From Ceratothoa steindachneri (Eukaryota > Arthropoda > Malacostraca > Isopoda > Cymothoidae): a stretch of DNA of 64,000 nt. The translations under genes and the position numbers were made by a program. Shown here one piece after another: positions 46,066 to 58,200 of this stretch (positions are counted from its first letter, which is position 1; each line of letters starts with the position of its first letter). Under the pieces are notes generated by a model. The model saw nothing but the letters and a program-made list of their open reading frames with translations, was not told where the DNA came from and ran no database searches. The stretch is from NCBI GenBank assembly GCA_963969495.1, contig OZ018329.1, forward strand, positions 143,820,021-143,884,020, written 5' to 3'.

Positions 46066-49000
46066 TTAAATAAATGGGAGAAGGCCAGCCTCCCCCCAAA
46101 TGTCTACAAGTCCACCAGTCAATGTGCACGCACTCGTCCCGAGTACAAGGGACAGGCAGTAGCGAGCCGGCACATCCAGGTACTGGGACAGGTAAAGTGC
46201 GCGAATATCACCCAGACTAGGACATTCAACAAGAATGTGTCGAACAGTCTGGAGAACAACGCAGACTTCACAGTAGGGAGCTGGTGAGTGCTCCATCAAA
46301 TGGTAGTGCATCCCGTGAGTATGCTTAATTCGGAGACGACAGAAAGCAACATGAAGCCTTCGCGGAATGTGGGGTAGGTCTATGGGAACATTTCCGGCGA
46401 AGTGGTATGCAACTTTGAGTCCCCTTTGACCGTCTTCCATCTTCTTTGCCAAGCAGTCCGAAGAGCTCCCCGTGATCCTGCCATGTAGTCGGTGTGAGGA
46501 AGAGCGAAGCGCTGATCTGGTCGCAGAGTCCTCGTGGACTCTTTGGCGCCCTCATTGGCGCGCTCATTCCCTGCAATTCCTAAATGTCCAGGAACCCAGC
46601 AGAAGATAATCTCAACATCCGCCTGGCTCGCCAAAACCGTGGCGTCACGGATATCGCAAACGAGAGGATGCGGAGATTCCAATGCCCTGATAGCGCTTAT
46701 GGCGCCTTGTGAGTCGCTATAGATCACAATCCGGTCTCCGAACCAGGCACGTCGCGTAAACTCCTGTAACGAGTAGTGTATTGCCACCATCTCGGCCGTG
46801 CAGACTGACGCAGCGCCTGATAGAACCTAGCTGACTTCAAACAGAGGGGATACAGCGTGAAAGCCGACCACCTCTTAGGAGTTGGAGCCATCCGTATACA
46901 CTGGCACGGTTCCAGCATGACAGGAAGTGTGCTCCCAAAAGGTCGAACGCAATACTCCCGATGCTGTAGAAGCTTTGGATGCAGAGGAGTGGCGACAAAG
47001 AGACAAATGTGCTACCCTCCAGGGTGGCGTTCTGGGCAGAAGCAGGGACGCCACCGGGCTAAGAGCTAAACCAAGCTCTCGAAGGTGTTTCCTAGCCCTA
47101 AACCCAAAGGGCTTAGGGTATGATTGGCGTCTCTCTGTGGCATAGGCACCGACGAAATCAGCTGTGGATGCAGGGAGAGCTGGTGGGAGTGAGAGAGGCG
47201 CCGGGCTCGCGCGTAGAGGCGAGTGATGCACTGTACGCAGCGTAGAGTATATGGCATCGACCTAGCATTAAAAAGTAAACTCTCAATGGGGGAAGTGCGA
47301 AAGGCACCGGTCGCCAGGCGAAGGCCGGTGTGGTTGATCGATTCACCTTCCGCAAAGCACGCTTGTCTGCGGATGCATAAAGGATCGATGAAACAGTAAG
47401 GTAGTAGCCCTATCAGCGCCTCAAGCGCTGAACGTCACGAAACGGATTATATCCATGGCGCGGGTAAAAGAGACCCTAAGGATGCGAATATGAGCCCCCC
47501 AGGTGAGGTGTCGGTCAAATACAAGATCAAGAAATTGGTGTGATTCAACGACTTTAATGCGCACCCCCTTAAGAAACAAATCTGGGTCGGAATGGAGCTG
47601 TGGATGGCCGCAGAAGTGCACCACCTTACTTTTTGCCAAGGAAAACCGAAACCTGTGGGATTCAGCATAGCGAGAGAAGCGGTTCAATGCCTGTTAGAGG
47701 CGACGTTCGAGAGTTGGTATATGGGCCGCACCTAAGAGATCGAAGCTCGTCGACATAGAGCGTAGACAGAAGATCTTCGGGCAGCAGCAAGGTGATGCCG
47801 TTGATACTCAGGGCAAAGAGTGTGACACTGAGGACACTTCACTGCGGGACACCCTCTTCCTTCTTCATTGGGCCGGAGAAGGCTCCCCTCACCCGTACGC
47901 AGAATCGACGATCTCGCAAAAATTCAGATACAAAGATTGGGAGGCGTCCCCTCACCTCCATCGTTGGGAGAGTCTCCATGATACCGTATCCCTATGTGGT
48001 ATCATCGCCCTTCTCCAGATCAAAAAACACCGGAGCGTAGTGCTGTCTACGAAGGAAAGCCTCGCAGACGGCATTCTCCAGTCGGAGCAGAGAATCCGAC
48101 GTGGAGTGAAAATTGCGGAAGCCGCACTGTGAAGAAGATAGATGGCCTCCGCTATCCAGGAAAAAGGCTAATCTAACATTTACTAATTTCTCCATCAACT
48201 TGTGCACGCTAGAGTTTAGAAAGATTGGGCGGAAACCTGCCTGAGTCGAGTGATCTCTCCCCGGTTTGCGAAAGCCGAGTACAGTAGCGATTCGTGATCA
48301 ATCTGGGAGGAGATGCTTCACCCAGATCTTCTTGAACAAATCTAAGAGAAAGGCCACGCCTCACTTACCCAGGTGTTGAAGCATGGCGTACGAGACATAG
48401 TTTGGACCCTGGGCGGTGTCCGAGCAGGAAGCAAGAGTGGAACGCAACTCACTCAGAGTAAACCTGTCGTTAAAGGGTTTTCCGCTTCTAGAGGTAAAGT
48501 CCAGTCGGCGGCCTTCCGTGACATCACGACGTGCATTTACATAAAGCTGGCATAGCAGCATCCCGGCTAGAGAATGCGGAGAAAGCGGTCGCGAAGGATT
48601 CCGCCACGGACGCGGGGTCCGAGATTGCGGTCCCATTCTCCCGGAAAACGGTAGGGGGTCCTGCGAGAACGTGCCCAGAATCCTTTTGACTCGCTTTTAC
48701 ACCTCTGCTAGACTGGTCTTCCCGTTAAGTGAAGACACGTATGCCCGCCAAAAAGAGCTGTGGGTGTGCTTTGAAATATACCGAAACCTAGCCCAGGCCC
48801 GACGAAATTCAACGACAGTGAAATCGTTCGGGCAACGCTTATAGCGCATGTAGGCATAACGCTTCTGTTTGAGGGCCGTGTCACACTTAGCCGACCACCA
48901 AAGATTAGGCGCCGTGCAAAAACGGCCAGACGTTCTGGGGAGAGTAGTCAGGCCCACGGCGATCAGGTTGTCGGTGAATAACTCAACGGCCTCATCTACC

Positions 49001-49710
49001 GACCTAAACTCCTCGACTGAGATAGAGAATTCAGTCATTTCTTAAAAGGCAGGCAACAGCGCCCGCGCCAAGCACCACCGGGTTGTGCTCACAGGCGGCA
49101 GTTGCCCTGAAAATGATAGTTGAACTGGAAAGTGATCACTACCATAGATGTCATCGATCAACCCCCAATCAAGATAAGGCTGTGCATCTAAAGAGCACAG
49201 AGATAGATCAAGGCAAGAAAATAAAGTGGTCCTCGGGGAGTGATGAGTAAACTTATCCACATTTAGGACATCAATCTCAAGTTATTCGATCAGATCCTTA
49301 AGGACTTGTGCCCTGGATATATTGATTAATCTCCCCAGAGAGGATATCTGCCGTTCAGATCTCCAAGCAAGAGAAATAGCCTCAGCAACCGTGTCATCAC
49401 GCGGCGGAATGTACGCAGAAATGATAGTATACCTCCTATCCAGTTAAAGCTGCACAGACAGTGACTGAAAGGAGGTATCTAAAGTGAAAAGAAAAACGGT
49501 TGTAAACCACGCTTCCCCCAGCCCGTACCCCATTTCGTGTTTGTTAGGTCGCAAACCATTATACCTCGGGACGGCAAGCAGGGGGCATGCGCCTAACATG
49601 GTCTCCTGCAGAAAAATAGCTAAAGGGGAACGGGACGAGACGAGCTTCCGCAGCTCCTCCCAGTTGGAACGGAGTCCACGGCAATTCCATTGAAGGAATA
49701 TGCCCCCCAA
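46066..49710 (-). pseudogene. LINE ORF2: endonuclease, reverse transcriptase, RNase H
   Basis: Endonuclease: ILQWNCRGLRSNWEEL at the start (49710 side) and DIYGSDHFPVQLSF near 49150. Then a linker (WWSAKCDTALKQKRYAYMRY). RT: FTLSELRSTLASCSDTAQGP, SSSQCGFRNFHSTSDSLLRL, then EEGVPQ with the next Gly codon turned into a stop (47839-47841). The catalytic box is LYVDEL near 47746-47759, where Y-V-D-D would be expected. Then FSLAKSKVVHF and the thumb. RNase H: VPVYTDGSNS, TAEMVAIHYSL, IYSDSQGAISAI and CWVPGHLGIAGNERANEGAK, with Asn at the fourth catalytic position. The tail has CEVCVVLQTVRHILVEC, and a stop at 46066. About 1,215 codons, the usual size. Made non-functional by at least six frame breaks. 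Confidence 0.88.
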
Positions 49711-51842
49711 GCTAAGTTAGGAGGAGAAGCGGAGGGCCTCTTCGAAAAGAAGACCCTCACGGGAATGGCCGTACGCTTCCCGGAGGCAGAACTCCGGGCG
49801 ATGATGGCCAGACAAAGCGATGAAGGCGCTATCACGTTCGAGGACTTATTGGGGTAGGTTGGGCTAACCATGCGAATCTTTTCCTCATTCCGACTCGAAA
49901 CTATATTCGGGCGTTGCGGCTTCGGAGGCGGGGGGGCCTCTCTTCGAGGATCCACCGTCTCCGAGCCACTCAGCTGGCCACTAGTCGTAGGCGAAGGAGC
50001 ATAAGCTCCTTACTTCTGTCCTCCTTTCGGGGGACAGCTTTAGGAACCCCTAAAGATGGCCTGGCGACCAACTTCAGGGGTGTTTCCTCCTGTGAATCTA
50101 ACGATTCGGTGGAGGCGCGTGGCCGTTTCGCCTTATGGAAAATTGCCAGGCCGGGAAAAGGGGGAGACCTTGGTTTTAGCCGGGTCTGGGTGTGAACCCT
50201 TCGTCCCGGCCAATTTACCAGGGGAACGTTCTGGTTGAGTAGAACCCGCAGAAGGGCTTAGAATGGGCGCGGAAACAACCATACTCGTTGGCCTGGATGG
50301 GCCAGGAGCAAAGGGGGTCTTTCTAACCATAGAAGCATAAGACGTCCAAGCAGAGCCGGGCGCGCCAGGACCAATTCCTTTGCCTCGCGGAGTGAGACTC
50401 GATCCTGCGCCTGAACGGCCAGGATTTCTTTCTCAAGGATATATGCACTAGTATTTGCTTCGAAGAAGCTGGGTGCGGCTCTCTGCAATTGATACACTTG
50501 GCTTCACACGATTTAGACTTATCGTGTACGGCCTTGGTGCAATTTACAGAGACTTCGGGTGACCCCGACTTTGCACGTCTACAAGAACGATTCGTATGGC
50601 TGACGCACTGACATTAATAGCACCGCCGCGGCATTGGAACAAATGCCTTTACGCAGTAGCAGTACCAACGGCACGCACCGAATCAGGGAGCTTATCACAT
50701 TCGAATGTGACGAATAGTGTAGGGGTGGGTCGCGAGACCCCTCCCTGTTTTCTCATCACACGCTCAACCTTGACCGCCCCGTAGTCGGCCAGCTCTAGAG
50801 TGATATACTCTATTGAGTAGTCAACGAGTTCCTTCGCATAAACTACTCCTTTCACAAAGTTCATGGTATAGTGCGGCGTCACACTCACAGGGGTGCCATC
50901 AAGTATCCGATGAGCACTTATCTTGGTCGCTTCGGAGGGATTCGCCGCTTTCGCTAGAAGGCTTCCCTCCGAGAAACGGGTCACCTTCAGCTCTCTACCA
51001 ATCACACTAGCTAATGCTCTCTTCTGATGTATAATGTTACCCTGGGGCAACTTGGTGCCAACAGTGGAGCGGATAACGAAGAAGCGTTTGAAGCCAGCGG
51101 GCTCGACAACGCCTGGGAACCTCTGAATGATGGGCCCCGATGTTATTGATGGTCCGCTATGCGCCCTTTTGGTCTTAGTCTGTTGCTCCGCACCCGGGGG
51201 AGCAGAGGGGCCGGATGTGCCGATCTTGGCTTGGTCACTTCCCTAAGTGGCAGCAGACACATCCGTCCCCGCAGCCCCCGCGGATGGAGAGCAGCCCCGA
51301 GTCTTCTTACTACTTTTCCTATTTTTTATTTTTAGGAGAAGAGGGCGGGGAATGAACCAGCTTCTCCCCTCCACCGGCAGGAGCCCCCAGGCTAGATGGA
51401 CCGGCCTCAGCCAGGTCTTTCTCCGAGATGGAGAATGTTATGTCAGTTGCAGGGGCACCGTTCAGAGGAGATCCCTCCCCTCTTTCTACTGACTTGGAAA
51501 CCCAGGTTGTTTGTGGAGGACCTTGCATAGGGGCAGATTCGGGTTCGGTGCATTCCGCCGAGCCCGGATTCGCTCCCATGGAAGGCCCTACCGTCTACGG
51601 CTGGGTTGCCTCAAGGAAAATGTTTATCTCAGGGGGACATCCAGTTGGCCACAACCCTCCTCCCCCCTTAGAACATCGCAGGTCCTAATGGCAGCATTTT
51701 CTTTAGTTTCGTCTTGGGAGGCATGGGCCTTGACACTGGCAAAGTTCAATATTCTTGCCAGCAGGTCTTTTGTGGGAAGCGACCGAAGGGGCCTGAGTTC
51801 CCTCTCCCCCTTAAGGGGGTTTGTCCTACCAAGCTGCTTCAA
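49620..51842 (-). pseudogene. LINE ORF1 with zinc knuckles
   Basis: Several frames together form the ORF1 protein. An N-terminal low-complexity part (51319-51842) is rich in Ser, Pro and Glu. A 133-residue open piece (50649-51050) shows an RNA-binding-like alternation (VYAKELVDYSIEYITLELAD, TLFVTFECDKLPDSVRA). The following frame reads RCY, a stop, then CQCVSHTNRSC, a C-x2-C-x4-H-x4-C knuckle whose third position is a stop, and then CEAKCINCREPHPASS, a second Cys-rich motif. A Pro-rich C-terminal part overlaps the start of ORF2. ORF1 proteins coat the element RNA. The start codon is not certain. Confidence 0.7.
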
Positions 51843-52640
51843 TGGAGAGCGGTCGCTACTGGGACTGCCCTGGTAAGAGAAAGGTGCCCAAAGGCATCTC
51901 CAGACAAGGGTGTGAGGGGGAGTCCCCTACACCCATATGCGAAGGAGAGAAATAAGCCTCCTCTCTGGTTAGAGAAATTTGGAGGGTACCCTGCGCAATC
52001 ACAGAGGGGGGAGGACCTCTATTTTATCTGTGGAGCTGCCCTAGGGTGGCTCCGATGATGGACAGAGGGAAATTGAGGGGAGAAAATTGTTTTTTTTATC
52101 ACGGGCTGCATACGCTTATCACCCCACGCACTTGTTTCGCCCTGCAAGTGATGCGTACAGGCCTGGCAGAGCCAGATAACGTCAATTAGGACCACCCCTC
52201 CCGCCTGGTGGCCTGGCACTCCCTTGGCATGGCTTCTCCCCCTCGGACACGGCGTAAAATAAATAGATAGTGAAGTGAGAAAAAAACGGGGTGTGAGAAA
52301 TGTATGGGTTGGGATCAAGCAGGTTGTTAAAAACCCATCATCCGGGACGGTTGGCTGAGAAGAAGGTTAGCATCTACCCTGTGAAATTAGAGGCTGACCA
52401 GAGAAAGTTGTGGGAGAGGTTGTATGAAAAGCCACGAAGTAGGGGAGAAATACAGGCTGTCTGAAAGAAGGAGAAGAGGCTAAGCTGGGGTCGGATGCGG
52501 TGCTGAGTCCCGTCATCACGGCGGCTAGGATGTCAAATCACCGCGCCTCTTCCGTGGAGAAGATGACCTAGCCCCTCCTACCCCGACAGCTTGGAATATA
52601 AATGGAAAAAACTTTCATTCTAGAGCCTGTGCTGTAGGCA
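51843..52640 (-). other. 5' leader of the I-type LINE (probable)
   Basis: Continues the GC-rich composition of the element. A 99-residue frame (52019-52318, -) contains WLCQACTHHLQGE but no recognised domain. It might be the N-terminus of ORF1 or untranslated leader. The boundary at about 52640 is where composition returns to AT-rich. Confidence 0.45.
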
Positions 52641-52951
52641 CCGCGAGCGCTACCCTAAATAAGTTTGACCAAGCTTTCTTGGAGGCTGTCCTGAGCGATC
52701 GGTTAGAGACGAGGGATGCTGTCACATGCCTTGGCAATTTGATAGTACTCCTCTCTGCTAGCGGTACATTCAACAGCTATGAAGTGGAAGTTTAATTGCA
52801 ACTTAACCTCACGTGGAATACATCTAATAGAGGTTGTTTCACTCCAGGACTGCATCTATGTGGGTTGATCGTGCAATATCTACTTAAGAATGAATGTCCA
52901 CTCTTCAGCTCATTTCTCATTTATCTTGCGCTCTGAGCTCTCTACATATAG
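52641..52951. other. spacer between LINE and hAT, nothing recognised
   Basis: About 310 bases with no motif-bearing frame. Confidence 0.5.
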
Positions 52952-55545
52952 CAGTGGAAGCAAATCTTTGATACTATGCCTGTCAATACTTTTATATCTT
53001 AGTCATTTTTACACCGTGGTATGTCACTTCTAAATTATATGGTTAAATGGTATATAATATTATAATTTTAACACACAAGTATATGAATATATATGCTAGG
53101 TTTTACAATAAAGAAAAAAAAATATAAACTTACGTATTGAATTTTTCTTGTGAACTTGAATTTTTTCAGCCAATTCCTTTTTGTCGGGCTGATAGTTCGT
53201 TGTATTTAAATTTAAACATGCAGCACCGTCCTGATGACTTAATATAATTCTACTGTTCTTTTTAACGTAGTTAAAGGATGAGAATAGGCTCTCTCACGCA
53301 TACGTAGAAAAAGAAACTGTTAATACCGCTTTGGCAAGACGTTTAACAGCACAAAATGCTAGGAATGCTTTCCCAAATGACCAACAATTGATCGATGCAA
53401 ACTCCATTAAATCGATTCTTTTCAAGTACTTCTAAATTGCCTCTAAGAGTGACAAATTTGTGTTTCTAAATAGAACTGGATTGAAGTTCTACTAATTATA
53501 ATTCAACTTCTTCAATTTTAAGGCATTCAAACAGATTCGTATTCATTTTTTTTTCAAAATTAGCTTTATCTGGGTGCTTAATTAAAAGAAATATTTTTTC
53601 AAGATCTCTAAACTAAGAAATTCTTGATGAAAATTCATCTTTCAAAGAAAGTAAAGCTGACAAAAAGGAGTCTAGATTGTGTTCGATATCATTCCCATAT
53701 TTGTAACTAACTTTTTCATTTTTCTTTTTTAATCAGGTAAAGTACTTAAATGTCACCCTCAAAAGTGGCAATTTTGGTTTTAAATGCAGTAATATGTCCA
53801 AACATGATATCAATAGTTTTACAAAAAACCTTGGAGATTAACATTGAGTTAATTAAATTGTAATGAGAGATCTGTAAAAAGTATCAACCACCGAATCCAG
53901 GAATCATCATGTAGTTCCGGATAGCCTTCAATTTTTTCCACGTCTAAAAAGGGTGTATCTCATTTATGCATTCAACAAAGCTTTCAAGAACCTTGCCTCT
54001 ACTAAGCCACCGAACATTATTGTACATCAATAAAGCGCCATAAGCTGATTCAACTATATCCAGTAACGAGCTGAATTCACGTTTATACAACGCCCGTGCT
54101 GATATCAAAGTAACTTTCTTTGTGACTGGCGCTGTAATATTTTCTAGTTCTATTAATCCAACTTTATCACACAGTGTTTTTTGATGAACAATAGAGTAAA
54201 ATTTTATTACAGGATGTCCGACAATATCAGTAAAAAGTTTCACAAATCCCAGCTTTTGGCCGACCATATTGGGTGCTCCATCTGTTGTAATTAATACAAA
54301 TTTCTATATATCTATGATTCTGTGGCCAAGTGCTTTGGCTGCAATATCAGAAATATCTTTTTCTGTAGTATTTAATGACAGGCGTTCTAGGCGAAGCAAC
54401 TCCTCAAACATTTCATGACTATTAGAATATCTTGCAAAAAATTACCAATAAAGAAGCTAAATTAATGTCAGTGGTTTCATTAAAGCAAATTTTAAAATAA
54501 TTACACGCGTTTAAGTCCTTTTGGATTTGTTCTTCAATATTTGAATGCATGGTCATTACCCGGCTTTTAACAGTGTTTCTGGAAATAGGAAGCCCTTTAA
54601 TACGCCCAATTATTTTGCTTTTGATACTAAAATCTTCAAAAATAAAACAATTTGAGAAAACAATTTTTCAGAAACTCTTCTTCATTAAATGGTTTACCTT
54701 GCTAAACAATACTATGAGAAATAATTAAAACTTGCGGTCACTAAATCACACCTGAGTTGCCACTTACAAATTCAACAAACTTTGAGATTTGGTCGTTTTT
54801 TTATTGCCTCTTGTGCGATATATTATTCTTTACGTTCCTCATCCCTTCTCTCTAATAACCTCTTGTGATTTGACTCAAAGAGTCTTTTCACATTCCAAGT
54901 TCTACTAGTAACTTGTTGATCATATAAAATGCAAAGAGCTTTATTATCTCGTTATATAGTGCCTAATTCAGTTTTCCACCATTTCTGGAAAATTCTGCTA
55001 CTACAATGATTTTCTGATAACTCAACTTTGTTTGCTGTACTCATTATGTAAGCTGTATAATGAATGTAATCTGGAACTTGTTGTCAAAAAAGGAAGTAAT
55101 ATACGTCGCGCCATCTGGTACTTCTATTTTCACGAGTGGCTAATAATTTCTCCTCCTAATAAAAGAAAACGACATACTCGTACATATATTGATTGCTGTC
55201 TATTTTTTAAGATCCGTTTGCTTCTTGGCATAAATATTTTACCCAAAGAAAGGAATTTAGAAATAAATTTACATATCAGAATTGCTGACGTTATCCGGCA
55301 CTTCACAGCACCTATCACGTGACATCTCAAATACTACTAGTTACTACTTGGTACATAATTGCTATTTTTTTAGCTTCGTTTTATACAAAAGTACTAAATT
55401 TGGTATATTAACCCTGAAATAAACAGCTAACAGATGACAGACGCAACTGGTGTCGTATGCAGCTATGTACGTGTTTTTAATGTCCAAAGTACTCAGTGTC
55501 GAGCGTGGCACTCCTGACTCTCGTGTCATAGTTTTGCAACCACTG
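52952..55545 (-). mobile_element. hAT transposon with both ends
   Basis: The left end reads cagtggaagcaaatcttt and the right end, on the - strand, cagtggttgcaaaactatg, short imperfect terminal inverted repeats starting CAGTGG as in many hAT elements. The 8 bases outside each end (acatatag and ctatataa) match at five positions, compatible with a decayed 8-bp target duplication. Length about 2.6 kb, with one dead transposase on the - strand inside. Confidence 0.75.
53150..55044 (-). pseudogene. hAT-type transposase, broken
   Basis: The frame starts with an ATG at 55044 (MSTANKVELSENH) and has a BED-finger-like part (FQKWWKTELGTI and LCILYDQQV) in which the second Cys of the first pair is missing. 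The central domain is an open 107-residue frame (53944-54267): TTDGAPNMVGQKLGF, the T-D-G-A-P-x-M block with a catalytic Asp, then FYSIVHQKTLC and LLMYNNVRWLSRGKVL. The C-terminus has FSTYA, a stop, ESLFSSFNYVKKN and NTTNYQPDKKEL, the hAT dimerisation block with the E-S/F-S-S core. It belongs to the group behind several vertebrate domesticated hAT genes. Stops and shifts occur between these blocks. Confidence 0.8.
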
Positions 55546-55729
55546 CTATATAACTTGATGGAAGAATTCAAAGGGATTCGTTAGATGCATAAGACAACAA
55601 CAAACATTGTTAGGAAACAGACCGCGATAGTTGAGAGGTTGTATATAAATTATAGTTTGGTTAGTGATTAAAAATATCCGCCTCATGCGTTGGTACTTAG
55701 CTAGTGAGGAATGATCATCCGTGTTGAAA
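55546..55729. other. spacer, nothing recognised
   Basis: Short AT-rich spacer right of the hAT element. Confidence 0.5.
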
Positions 55730-56400
55730 ATAGACGTATCGTCTCGGCCTAAAATTTATTTCTATGCTGACGACATTCAAATCGATCTCTCCTTTTCCTC
55801 AGTTCCGTTTTTCTCCTTTTAGAAAATTAATATCCTAGAATAACATTGTCACTGAATAGTTCTTGGACAATGTTCCTGACTCAACCATGACCAAACAAAG
55901 GTATTACTGGTGGGAACCAGTGGGAAGCGGCTCGCTACCAAACTATCGGCCACTATCTCCGTTACTGTTGGGCCACACATGCCATATTTTTTAGTACAGT
56001 GCCAAATATGTTACATCTGATACTCAATTATCTCTCAAAATTCCAGTAGCTATTCTATGTAAATCCTCTCCTTGCTTTGCCCCCTAATCTTAACAACGTC
56101 CTTTCCCACCTACTCCTCGACAGCTTTGAGGTTTCCGTTCATGTTTAGTTCTCTCCTCTGGTGACTCCTGCAACTTCCTTCCCGCTGTTTCACAGGCCCC
56201 CACTATTTGACCTCCGATTGGCTTAAAACTTTGCAATCCCTGGTTCTCCTCCGCAGGTGACATCGTTCAAGTCGACTGCCTGGCAATCTTCGTGGGCTAC
56301 CCATTCGATACACAACCACCTTTAATATCCTTCTTCTTATAACTATGTCCTTTAAATGCCGCAACTCGTTCCTAATTTTTTTCACTAACCTTATACACTA
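55730..56400 (+). pseudogene. L2/CR1-type LINE reverse transcriptase fragment
   Basis: IYFYADDIQIDLSFS (about 55755-55800) keeps the catalytic Y-A-D-D box. About 40 codons on, DQTKVLLVGTSGKR is the K-T-E-V-L-L-V-G block, and SVTVGPHMPYF follows. After that the frame decays, though some leucine-rich text resembles the later thumb. The wording is that of L2/Rex-type elements, different from the CR1-like copy at 26.4-30.0 kb. Only about 670 bases remain. Confidence 0.7.
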
Positions 56401-57114
56401 GTACCCCTGAGGATCATATTTTCTGGTTTTCATCCTCCACTGATTGTTATTCTTAGTCATGTGTGCTAGATGTGTGATCTTCCGTTATCTGTATTTGCCT
56501 CTAGGATGTAGTATGATCTGTCCGCTTTAATACACTAATCGCCGTACCTTGGTGCCTCCAAGCATGTCTTAGTTAATATGCCTTTAATGAATGGAAAGTA
56601 CCATATAATTAATCCCTATAATTGTCCTTAATATTATCATGCATACGATCTAATCAAATGGGATTATCGCTTCTACAGTGAGCGAAGTTAAGCCAAATTG
56701 AGTGAAGGTCGTCGTTAGATGAAGTCTCGATTCAAGTCGACTTCACTGTGGTTGCCGTATACTGTAGCGTAGTGTAGTTCGAAAGCAATGGAAACTGTAG
56801 GCCACCTCTAAAAATGGATTCAGAGTAGAGGGCAAGGCCATGATAATACGAGAAAAAAGAATATATATATTTCTATATTGATGAGATGATGTTATAGATA
56901 TGTTCTATCACTACCAAAACCTCTCTTAGTTTTAATCTTCACTCTTTCCTCCACACATTTTCTTCCTCATTGCCAACTCTCAACATTTTCCATTGATACC
57001 ACCTTTAGCGTAGATAAGGATAAAAATATCAGAGCACTCGGCGAGGCGTTTTGTCATACTATTTAATATGATGTTTTATTTGTCTAAAAAAAAGAACACT
57101 CAAATGGCAACAAA
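56401..57114. other. intergenic or intronic DNA, nothing recognised
   Basis: No motif-bearing frame. Several short stretches of unknown origin. Confidence 0.5.
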
Positions 57115-57220
57115 GAAGAAATAACTACAGTCCATTCATTTTATTAATAGCAACATACAATGTACTTGAAGAAATAACTACCATCAATTCATTTTATCAT
57201 TAGCAACATACGATGTACTT
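57115..57220 (-). repeat. tandem 53-bp duplication at a SINE tail
   Basis: Units 57115-57167 and 57168-57220 are exact in length and differ at a few bases. Both contain gaagaaataacta and tagcaacata-gatgtactt. They sit just 3' of the SINE body when read on the - strand. Confidence 0.9.
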
Positions 57221-57490
57221 ATCAACCTGGAAGTGCTTTTATCATTTTTCACAGAGGATCTTCTGGAAAGGGCAAATTATGCCTGTGGCGCCTGAGTTTT
57301 GAATTTAGAGTTATCCTTCTCTTAGGTGGACTGCCTACCATGGCTACCAGCTCCATCTCCCTCTCCCGACCGTGATGCCCAGTGAGTTTGTTTTAAAAAG
57401 AATCTGGACGTAGATTCGAACTGCCGACCTAACGATTTCCGGGCAAGCGCGCTAACCACTATACTAGCCGGAACATATTGAAATGGACGA
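57221..57490 (-). mobile_element. tRNA-derived SINE
   Basis: On the - strand the head reads ccggctagtatagtggttag (A box T-A-G-T-A-T-A-G-T-G-G) and, about 35 bases on, cggcagttcgaatct (B box G-T-T-C-G-A-A-T). A roughly 170-base body unrelated to tRNA follows (cactgggcatcacggtc). The D-arm wording is close to tRNA-Asp, but the T stem does not pair and there is no acceptor pairing, so it is not a working tRNA. SINEs are transcribed by RNA polymerase III and moved by a partner LINE, not identified here. Confidence 0.65.
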
Positions 57491-58200
57491 ATCCGCTGGT
57501 CTTCGAATGTTTGCACCGACTTTGATTCCACTTCAGATTTAGAACGAATTAAAAATTCAAATCTTAGGCTGATGAATAATTTCCTTAAGAAGTTTTAGAT
57601 TATTATTATTTAAATTTTGAAATGAATTCAATAGCGACAAGTTTTGAGGATATACCATACTAGAATTTTATATTAACTGGGGGATGGAATTTTATATTTA
57701 TTTTTTCAGGCAAATTTGACATATAGAGTATGCACTCGTATGTATCCCTTCTTTTTATGCATAAATTTGGATTAAAGAGCTTGATTGAAGAAGTGTTTGT
57801 CAACGTCAAACATTCTTTTTCACTCTCACTTCCAAAAAGAATATTCATTTTATGTCTGCTCTCCCTACATTAATTTTTTGGGGTCCGTTAACATGGGATA
57901 AGTCGGAACCCGTCGTCAATAAATGCAATTAAAATAGGTGAAGCAAACCTCCTCATCCAAACAGTGGCAATTTATCGAGTACCGATTAGAATATAAAGCA
58001 TCTTAAGAGCTAATCGTCAAAATAAATTTCAATGTCTGCGTGAGGACATTGGTTGTTTATTGAACGACTTTCACCATCGTTGGTAAAACAAATATCTTAA
58101 TTCAGATAAAAATCGTAACAAAGAATATATATGAACATTGGCCATAATTAGTGATGTCAAACTTTACGCAGAACTTGTTTGAAAGTGTGACACTTTAATA
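57491..58200. other. AT-rich spacer, nothing recognised
   Basis: No motif-bearing frame. Ends at the TA (58199-58200) that is the target site of the mariner. Confidence 0.5.

Larger units (their letters stand above)
45830..52640 (-). mobile_element. I-type non-LTR retrotransposon, near full length (copy B)
   Basis: From 5' to 3' on the - strand: GC-rich leader (52640-51843), ORF1 (51842-49620), ORF2 with endonuclease, RT and RNase H (49710-46066), and a T-rich 3' UTR ending at 45830. Presence of both an apurinic-like endonuclease and RNase H, plus a zinc-knuckle ORF1, places it in the I superfamily. The GC content is far above the surroundings. The 5' end is an estimate by composition. It is inactive through many stops and frameshifts. 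Confidence 0.85.

Noticed and set aside
51247..52058. Open frames of 81-121 residues on the + strand
   Set aside because: Shadows of the GC-rich LINE ORF1 and leader on the - strand.
57405..57478. A working tRNA gene on the - strand
   Set aside because: A and B box-like text is present but the T stem and acceptor do not pair and a SINE body follows.
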